Below, one piece after another: positions 58,256 to 64,000 of a stretch of DNA of 64,000 nt. Source of the DNA: Isoperla grammatica. Its lineage: Eukaryota; Arthropoda; Insecta; Plecoptera; Perlodidae. The stretch spans positions 36,503,331 to 36,567,330 of the forward strand of contig OX246741.1 of NCBI GenBank assembly GCA_945910005.1, in the 5' to 3' direction. Position 1 is the first letter of the stretch; each line of letters begins with the position of its first letter. Position numbers and translations under genes: made by a program. The notes beneath the pieces are model-generated. The model did not search any database. It saw nothing but the letters and a program-made list of their open reading frames with translations, and had not been told where the DNA came from.

Positions 58256-59173
58256 CTAGGCCAAACACACCACATTGGGATGCTCGAGCACGATAAAAGA
58301 CCCAAGCAATTGTTTTCGGAACTCTTCATGCGCAAAGACAGCAAAAGTAAATACAAAAAAATAATTTGCCAACTTGATTGTGGAGCAACGTGTAATGTAA
58401 TGAATTACTCCGACTACAAGGCTCTATGTAGCAACGAGAATCCCGAAATATCGGCAAACAATATAAAATTGCGGTTTTATAATGGCAACACAATGCCAAC
58501 TTTGGGGCATGCCGACCTGTGGTGTGAGCACTCTAAAAAAAAGTTCCAGCTATGCTTCCAGATTATCGAAGGAAAAGATAAGCCACTAATCGGTGCTGAA
58601 AGCTGTATACAAATGAACTTAATAGAAGTAAAAGCCAAGCTGGTACAAAAAGCCCAGTTAGTGGTAAATCAAGTAAGTTTATCAGAAGAAAGCATTTTAC
58701 GTGACTATAAGGACGTGTTCACAGGTTTAGGCTGTCTGGAAGGGGAACACCATATAGTCATAGATACGTCTGCGACCCCAGTTAAACACCATCCACGGAG
58801 AATACCAGCAGCTCTGAAGAAGGAGGTAAAAGAAAAAATAGATCAAATGACAAAAGCCGGAATACTAAGGAAAGTGACCAAACCATCGGAGTGGATCAGC
58901 AGCATGGTAATTGTCAAGACACCCAAGAAATTAAGAATTTGTTTAGATCCAAAAGACTTGAACAAGTGTATAAAAAGAGCACACTATCTCCTACCAACAA
59001 TAGAAGAGATTCTACCAGAGTTACATGCAGCTAAAGTCTTCAGTGTGTGTGATGCCAAAGATGGATATCTCCAGGTGAAGTTGGATGAGGCTAGCAGTGA
59101 CCTCACAACATTTTGGACGCCATTTGGCAGATATAAATGGCTAAGGTCATTCAGCCATTTGTCACTATGCTAA
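58256..59173 (+). pseudogene. Gypsy protease and truncated reverse transcriptase
   Basis: The frame is continuous with gag apart from one TGA. The protease site reads LDCGATCNV, where most relatives have D-T/S-G-A. The RT begins with the usual ...HHPRRIPAALKKEV region, ICLDPKDLNK, and CDAKDGYLQVKLDE, then fails after GRYKWLR near 59148, so the catalytic YxDD is absent. RNase H and integrase are missing. A 3' truncation or recombination ended the element; a TATG microsatellite follows. Confidence 0.85.
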
Positions 59174-59263
59174 CGGGTGCCGTACCATTGTCTCGCTGCT
59201 TTGGCATCCGTTCTTGCTTATTTGTATTCATCTATGTATTGTATGTATTGTATTGTATTTATG

Positions 59264-59398
59264 TCATGTATGTATGTATGTATGTATGTATGTATGTATG
59301 TATGTATGTATGTATGTATGTATGTATGTATGTATGTATGTATGTATGTATGTATGTATGTATGTATGTATGTATGTATGTATGTATGTATGTATGTG
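59264..59398. repeat. TATG microsatellite
   Basis: About 33 uninterrupted TATG units. Frames reading MYVCMYVC across it are artefacts. Confidence 0.98.
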
Positions 59399-59610
59399 TT
59401 TTAAATAACTTTTAGTAATAAGTTGTTAATGATATTTATTATTATTTACTTGTACAAGGTTAAACACATGTTAGTTTAGTAAAGCTCTTAACACGTTGAG
59501 CGTTCTATTTAGCTCGGGAGCCATCTTATACTACTGTTGCCAACTGTCGGCACATGAATGATTGTTGTTGTTGTTGTTAAGATTAAATTATAACTATCGA
59601 TATTATGACA
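59397..59610 (-). repeat. Probable 3' LTR of the minus-strand Gypsy element
   Basis: On the minus strand, a polypurine tract (about 59611-59636, A-run then GGGGGCA) is followed by TGTCATAATATCG, the start of an LTR. AATAATAAA lies inside. The end is placed where AAAACA meets the TATG microsatellite. Only one LTR is in the window, so length (about 214 bp) is approximate. Confidence 0.55.
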
Positions 59611-59636
59611 TGCCCCCTTTTTTTTTTTTTTTTTTT
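59611..59636 (-). promoter_or_regulatory. Polypurine tract of the Gypsy element
   Basis: An A-run of about 18 followed by GGGGG directly upstream of the LTR-like TGTCATAATA on the minus strand. This is the plus-strand primer position in LTR elements. Confidence 0.6.
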
Positions 59637-59743
59637 AAATTGACAAATATTGAGGATAATATTAACACAATCTTAAGTTTTATAACTATACTACAATTAC
59701 TTGAATCATTAAATTAAATTTTAAACATGAATGATTTTATGGA

Positions 59744-62539
59744 TTAATCTTGGAATCTAGCAGGCATCTTGATCACACGACCCCGCCTGCTGAGTAGTTG
59801 GGAGCCTCCACCATCCATAGGGACCTTCTGGGGATGTTGAACGCCCGGTCGGATAGGCGTAGGAGCTGACCCGGATAGAACCCCTGGTGGGGCTGATAAC
59901 TCAGGAACTGGCTGTAGAGATGGTTCTCCTGAGGCTTTAATCGGGCTGCCTGTAGGAGTTGTCGCTCTTGGGACGCCTTTTTCTGGAGTGCTTGGAGTCA
60001 TTCTTGACACGCTCGTAGTCGGAACAGGACGCAGATGGACTCGATTTCTCCGATAGGATGCTCCATCAGGGGTCGAAACATTGTAAGACCTTGGCGTATC
60101 TTCATGTCTAGTGACTGTGGCTGGTATCCAATTTCGGGACTCTTTCTCCATAAGCACAGGCTGGCCAGGATGTAGTATAGGTAAGGGTTTAGCTTGGTGG
60201 TCATGATATTGTTTTTGAAGGTTTTGTTTATGGTTTAATATTTTAAGGGTATCTTCAGTATGGAATAAGGGTTTGAGAAGAGTATCAGGGATGGGAAACA
60301 TTGTGCGAATTCTCCGGCCCATCAGCATTTCTGCCGGAGATGGTAGTTGATACTTAGGTGTAGCATTGTATTCCATTAATGGGATGGCAATGTCTTCCTG
60401 TGCCCTGACTGCCTTAATCAGTAGACCTTTTATGGTTGCATTTGTTCGCTCAACTTGGCCGTTGCTTCTTGGGTAAGTCGGACTTGAGGTGATGTGAATA
60501 ATGTTCCATTTGTCATAGAACTCTTTCATTTCCTTTGAGTTAAATGGAGGTCCATTATCAGAAATAAGATAACCCGGTATTCCATGAGTAATGAACATGT
60601 TTTTTAGTTGTGTGATTACTGCTAAAGCATTTGTGCTAGTCATCTGCCTGACTTCTGCAAATTTTGAATGGTAATCTACTACAACCATAAACTCCTTGTT
60701 ATTTATTTTTACAAAGTCGATTCCCAGTTTGTTCCAAGGTAGGTCAGGTATGGTATGTGGTATCAATGGCTCTCGGCTGTTTGATCGAGAGTAGCTTTGA
60801 CAAACGTTACAATTCTGTACATATGTGGTGATGTCGCCTGACATACCTCTCCAATACATAGCATCTTTAGCTTTGGCCAAACAAGAATTTATCCCTTGAT
60901 GCGCTTGATGTATGATGTTAAGCATAGGCAACTGTTGACCTTTTGGAATCATAAGTTTAGAACCCAAGAAAAGGTAACCATTGTTTTCATGCAACTCTTC
61001 CTTTCTATCCCAATAGATATGAGCTACGCTATGTGCATCTTTAGGTTTGTGCTTTGGCCAACCATTGTGAATGTAGAATTTAATGCTCTGAAATTCTTCA
61101 TCTTCTTGTACGTCCTTCAGAAACACTGTTTCTTTAGCATCTGACATGTTCACGAGTGAATGTACCGCATTCGCTTCACCAAACAGGTATGGCGTCTCAA
61201 CATGTGCATCGTCTTTTGGCTGTCTAGACAATGCATCAGCCATATACATGTATTTACCTGGAACATGTTTTAAGGTAACTGTGTAACGAAGAAAACGAAG
61301 ACAGAGACGCTGTAGCCGTGGAGAGATATTCTCCAATGGCTTGTTTACTAAACCGAGAATCGGTTTATGATCTGTCTCAACAACAAAGTTTCGTCCATAT
61401 AGATAGAAATGGAAGTGTTCACATCCATATATTATCGCCAGAAGCTCCTTTTCGATCTGCGCAAAATTACGCTGAGCTGGTGTTAACGTGGCTGATGCAA
61501 ACGCGATTGGTTTGTTGTCTTGCAATAACACAGCACCCAGTCCAAATGAACTAGCATCAACTGAGAGTGTCGTTTCTTTGGTCTCGTCAAAGAACGCGAG
61601 CACTGGAGCATGCGTTATGCAAGATTTAAGATGTTCAAATTCAGTTGTATGGATTACATCCCAGATGAATTCGTTATTTTTATGTAGAAGTTGACGGAGG
61701 TTGTGAGTCTTTTCCGAGAGATTTGGTATAAATTTTCCCAGGAAATTTATCATACCCAAGAATCTCTGAAGTTCCACTTTCAAACTTGGTACAGGGAATT
61801 CTTGTATGATTTTAACCTTTGCTTGGTGGATTGAAATTCCGTCAGGGGTGATTTGAAGACCTAAGTACTTGATTGTTGATACAGCTAGTTGTAATTTGTG
61901 AATGCTGAACTTGAAATTTAGTTTTCGGGCTCGGTCGAGTAATGCTTTAAGTCTTTCATTATGTTCCTCTTCAGTACGCCCATAGATCAAAATATCATCA
62001 AGATAACTAAGAACTCCTTCCAGGCCTTCAAGTAACTTATCGATTTCTTTTTGCATTATTTCTGGTGCACTCTTTATCCCAAACGGTACACGTAGGAATC
62101 TATATCTACCATAGGGTGTTGATATCGTGCATAGCTTTGAGCTTTCGGGTGTTAGTGGTATTTGCCAGAATGCACTGGAAGCATCGAGAACTGTGAATAC
62201 CTTTGCACCTTCCAATTTGGCAAATATTGCATCAGGAGTTGGCATTGGGTGATGTTCTCTTTTGATGTAAACATTTAAAGGTCTGGGATCCATACAGATT
62301 CTGATTGAACCATTGGGTTTGTTGACTACCACAATCGGGTGTACCCAATCTGTAGGTCCTTCTTCCTTGACAATTATCTCATCGTCTACCATTTTCTGTA
62401 GTTCTGTTTTAACTTTTTCCTTCACAGTTAGTGGAAGTTTCCTAGCGGCTGATATTTGTGGTACAGCATTGTCATCTAGTGTAATGTTGTGGGAACTGCT
62501 CAATTTTCCTAATATTAAGCAAATTGTTGAAGAATACAA
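59744..62539 (-). CDS. Gypsy pol: reverse transcriptase, RNase H, integrase
   Basis: RT occupies about residues 40-250 with catalytic YLDD near 179-182. RNase H follows, with the first Asp near 328 (SVDASSFGLG). The integrase has an H2C2 finger near 544-580, and the D, D, E triad near 608 (GIDF), 661 (SDNGPPF) and 697 (NGQVE). A C-terminal domain follows with WIPATV, as in chromodomain-less Gypsy integrases. The frame is intact over 931 codons, but its N-terminal residues come from the rearranged segment. It would copy and integrate the element's RNA. Confidence 0.9.
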   Translation of the reverse strand: MYSSTICLILGKLSSSHNITLDDNAVPQISAARKLPLTVKEKVKTELQKMVDDEIIVKEEGPTDWVHPIVVVNKPNGSIRICMDPRPLNVYIKREHHPMPTPDAIFAKLEGAKVFTVLDASSAFWQIPLTPESSKLCTISTPYGRYRFLRVPFGIKSAPEIMQKEIDKLLEGLEGVLSYLDDILIYGRTEEEHNERLKALLDRARKLNFKFSIHKLQLAVSTIKYLGLQITPDGISIHQAKVKIIQEFPVPSLKVELQRFLGMINFLGKFIPNLSEKTHNLRQLLHKNNEFIWDVIHTTEFEHLKSCITHAPVLAFFDETKETTLSVDASSFGLGAVLLQDNKPIAFASATLTPAQRNFAQIEKELLAIIYGCEHFHFYLYGRNFVVETDHKPILGLVNKPLENISPRLQRLCLRFLRYTVTLKHVPGKYMYMADALSRQPKDDAHVETPYLFGEANAVHSLVNMSDAKETVFLKDVQEDEEFQSIKFYIHNGWPKHKPKDAHSVAHIYWDRKEELHENNGYLFLGSKLMIPKGQQLPMLNIIHQAHQGINSCLAKAKDAMYWRGMSGDITTYVQNCNVCQSYSRSNSREPLIPHTIPDLPWNKLGIDFVKINNKEFMVVVDYHSKFAEVRQMTSTNALAVITQLKNMFITHGIPGYLISDNGPPFNSKEMKEFYDKWNIIHITSSPTYPRSNGQVERTNATIKGLLIKAVRAQEDIAIPLMEYNATPKYQLPSPAEMLMGRRIRTMFPIPDTLLKPLFHTEDTLKILNHKQNLQKQYHDHQAKPLPILHPGQPVLMEKESRNWIPATVTRHEDTPRSYNVSTPDGASYRRNRVHLRPVPTTSVSRMTPSTPEKGVPRATTPTGSPIKASGEPSLQPVPELSAPPGVLSGSAPTPIRPGVQHPQKVPMDGGGSQLLSRRGRVIKMPARFQD

Positions 62540-62555
62540 AGATGTATTTCAGGGA

Positions 62556-64000
62556 TTAGGTTAGTTCCACAGTTAGTGGAAGTTTCCTAGCGGCTGATAT
62601 TTGTGGTACAGCATTGTCATCTAGTGTAATGTTGTGGGAACTGCTCAATTTTCCTAATCCCTGAAATACATCTTTGTATTCTTCAACAATTTGCTTAGCG
62701 TTTACAGTAGGTTGTTTATCTATGTTTGTAGCATGTAAACGGCTAACTAGATGTAATTTTTGACAAGCCTCTAATCCTAAAATGGGAGGAGCCTGTGCGC
62801 ATGCAGACACATAGAATGTCAAGTTTACTTTTCCCTGTTTGTTATGTGTCTCACACTCTAGATCGCAGCTTCCTAGCATCTTTAGTTCATGGCCTGAATA
62901 AGCTGTTATGTGATTCGTGGTTGTTTTAAGATGTGGTTTATTTTCAAGTTTTTCAAACATTTGTCTCGAAATTATGTTAACATCTGACCCTGTGTCAAGC
63001 TTGAAGTTTATTTTTAAGTTTCTAATGCTTATTTCTTGTGTCCATGATCGCTCTGTTATTGCATTTGTTTGGATATGTCCACAAAAGTACTCTGGATCTC
63101 CCAACGAATCTTCATCAGAGTTTGCATTTTGTACAGCAATCTGTCCACAGCAATAGTCTTGTTCACTACCTGAATCCTCCTCTTCCGAGTTTGTTTTTTC
63201 TATAGCCAAAACTTTACCCTGAGAGTCATATTTTGCTCTGCAAGCTTTATGGAAGTGACCTGGTCTCCCACATCTTTTACATTCTTTCCCATAAGCTGGA
63301 CATTCTTGTGGCTTATGTGTTGTTCCACAACGCGAGCATGCAAATGTTTTGTTGCGAGCACTGTTTTTGTCCTGCTGTTTTTGTGTGTTAGTATTATGGT
63401 GTTCTGGATTAGGCCTAGGTCGAAATCTTCCTGACCTGTCACCTTTCTTTGATACTGAATGTGTAGTGTGTGACATCATGGCCTGTGTCTGGCGTTTTGA
63501 TGACTCGTCAGCCCTGCATAAGTTAATTGCCTTATCAAGAGTCATGGCAGGATCTTTTAGTAGTCTCTCTCGCATAGGCACTTCTATGATACCGCCTATT
63601 AACCTATCCTTTATCAAGGAGTCAGTGAGTTCGCCAAACTCACAATCTTTTACCTTTTCGCGTAAATTCATGACATAATCATCTATGGACTGACCCTCAG
63701 CCTGATTGTGTGTAAAGAATAAATACCGTAAGTAAGTGGTATTCTTGAATGGTGCATAATGCGCGCCAATTGCATCTAACACTGCTTTTACAGTTCTTTG
63801 TTCTCCTTCAGGGGGTATTGTGCGTAGATGGTTGAAGACGGCTAGGCCCTGGTCCCCAATCACATGCAGTAGGTTAGCTATTTGTTTGTTTCTAGGTTTT
63901 GTGTCTATATCTGCTGCTTCAAAATAGATTTCATATTTCTGACGCCATCTGCTCCACGATTCGGCTGGAGAATTGCCGGCCTCAAAGGGAGGTGGTTGAG
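62556..64000 (-). pseudogene. Gypsy gag-protease, open to the window edge, broken at its end
   Basis: The frame covers a capsid-like region, two zinc knuckles (CSRCGTTHKPQEC; CKRCGRPGHFHKAC) and a protease with LDTGSDVN. It continues into the protease-RT linker, then meets a premature stop at 62556-62558 caused by the rearranged segment. It is related to the gag at 51.1-58.2 kb, in the same knuckle spacing (AYGKEC / AYGKKC). The start lies beyond 64000. Confidence 0.85.

Larger units (their letters stand above)
50769..59160 (+). mobile_element. Ty3/Gypsy element (Mag-like), split by a LINE and 3'-truncated
   Basis: A probable 5' LTR end (…ACA at 50857) is followed by TGGTGTCAGAAGTG (50858-50871), the primer-binding position used by many Gypsy elements. 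gag begins near 51106, is interrupted at about 51534-57768 by a whole LINE, and resumes at 57769 through the zinc knuckles; a protease and partial RT follow to about 59148. The element then stops and unrelated sequence begins. No 3' LTR. Confidence 0.85.
59637..64000 (-). mobile_element. Second Ty3/Gypsy element (Mag-like), running off the window
   Basis: gag-protease (62556 to the window end) and pol (59744-62539) run leftward to the polypurine tract and LTR. gag stays open to 64000, so its start and the 5' LTR lie outside. The two ORFs should be one polyprotein but a local rearrangement at about 62420-62700 breaks them. Confidence 0.88.

Noticed and set aside
59137..59415. Cys/Met/Tyr/Val-rich ORFs
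   Set aside because: They are the TATG microsatellite translated.

Overview
The window looks like insect nuclear DNA that is very rich in repeats. The strongest clue is a multi-exon gene on the + strand, 20986..42652, whose exons together look like an insect odorant receptor (7tm_6 family, found only in insects). R1-type and CR1/Jockey-like LINEs, Mag-like Ty3/Gypsy elements, hAT and PIF/Harbinger MITEs and a very common AGGCCTA motif fit an insect with a large repeat-laden genome. A hemimetabolous insect, perhaps a hemipteran, is possible, but the sequence does not settle this.

Layout. 1-6.74 kb is a higher-order tandem array of about five 1.3-1.5 kb units. 6.7-16 kb is a nest of MITEs: a Harbinger-like element (8381-10468) interrupted by a second MITE, two hAT MITEs with perfect 8-bp target duplications, and a THAP zinc-finger exon (12957-13187). 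16-20.3 kb holds an interspersed repeat and a 1.2-kb long-TIR element carrying a decayed CXC-domain gene. 21-42.65 kb is the odorant receptor locus. 42.7-50.2 kb holds an apparently intact two-ORF LINE on the minus strand, a LINE tail, a relic of a second receptor last exon and a diverged repeat copy. 50.7-59.2 kb is a Gypsy element whose gag is split by an apparently intact 6.2-kb LINE. 59.4-64 kb is a second, minus-strand Gypsy element that runs off the window.

The receptor locus is the main discovery. Its first coding exon (20986-21073) lies at the head of an 88-bp tandem array of about 36 copies. Every unit repeats the exon's 3' part with an ATG and a GTGAGT-type splice donor. The split-codon phase (one base, then two) joins it exactly to the next exon at 26437. 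Downstream exons carry two frameshifts (near 26765 and 35790), a transposon directly after exon 3, an enlarged intracellular loop with an internal repeat, and an R1-like LINE inserted in a splice acceptor whose 14-bp target duplication recreated that acceptor. I read the gene as a recently decayed receptor, or one with assembly indels, in a transposon-bombarded locus.

Almost everything else is mobile or tandemly repeated DNA. No rRNA gene, functional tRNA gene, CRISPR array or bacterial-type operon was seen.
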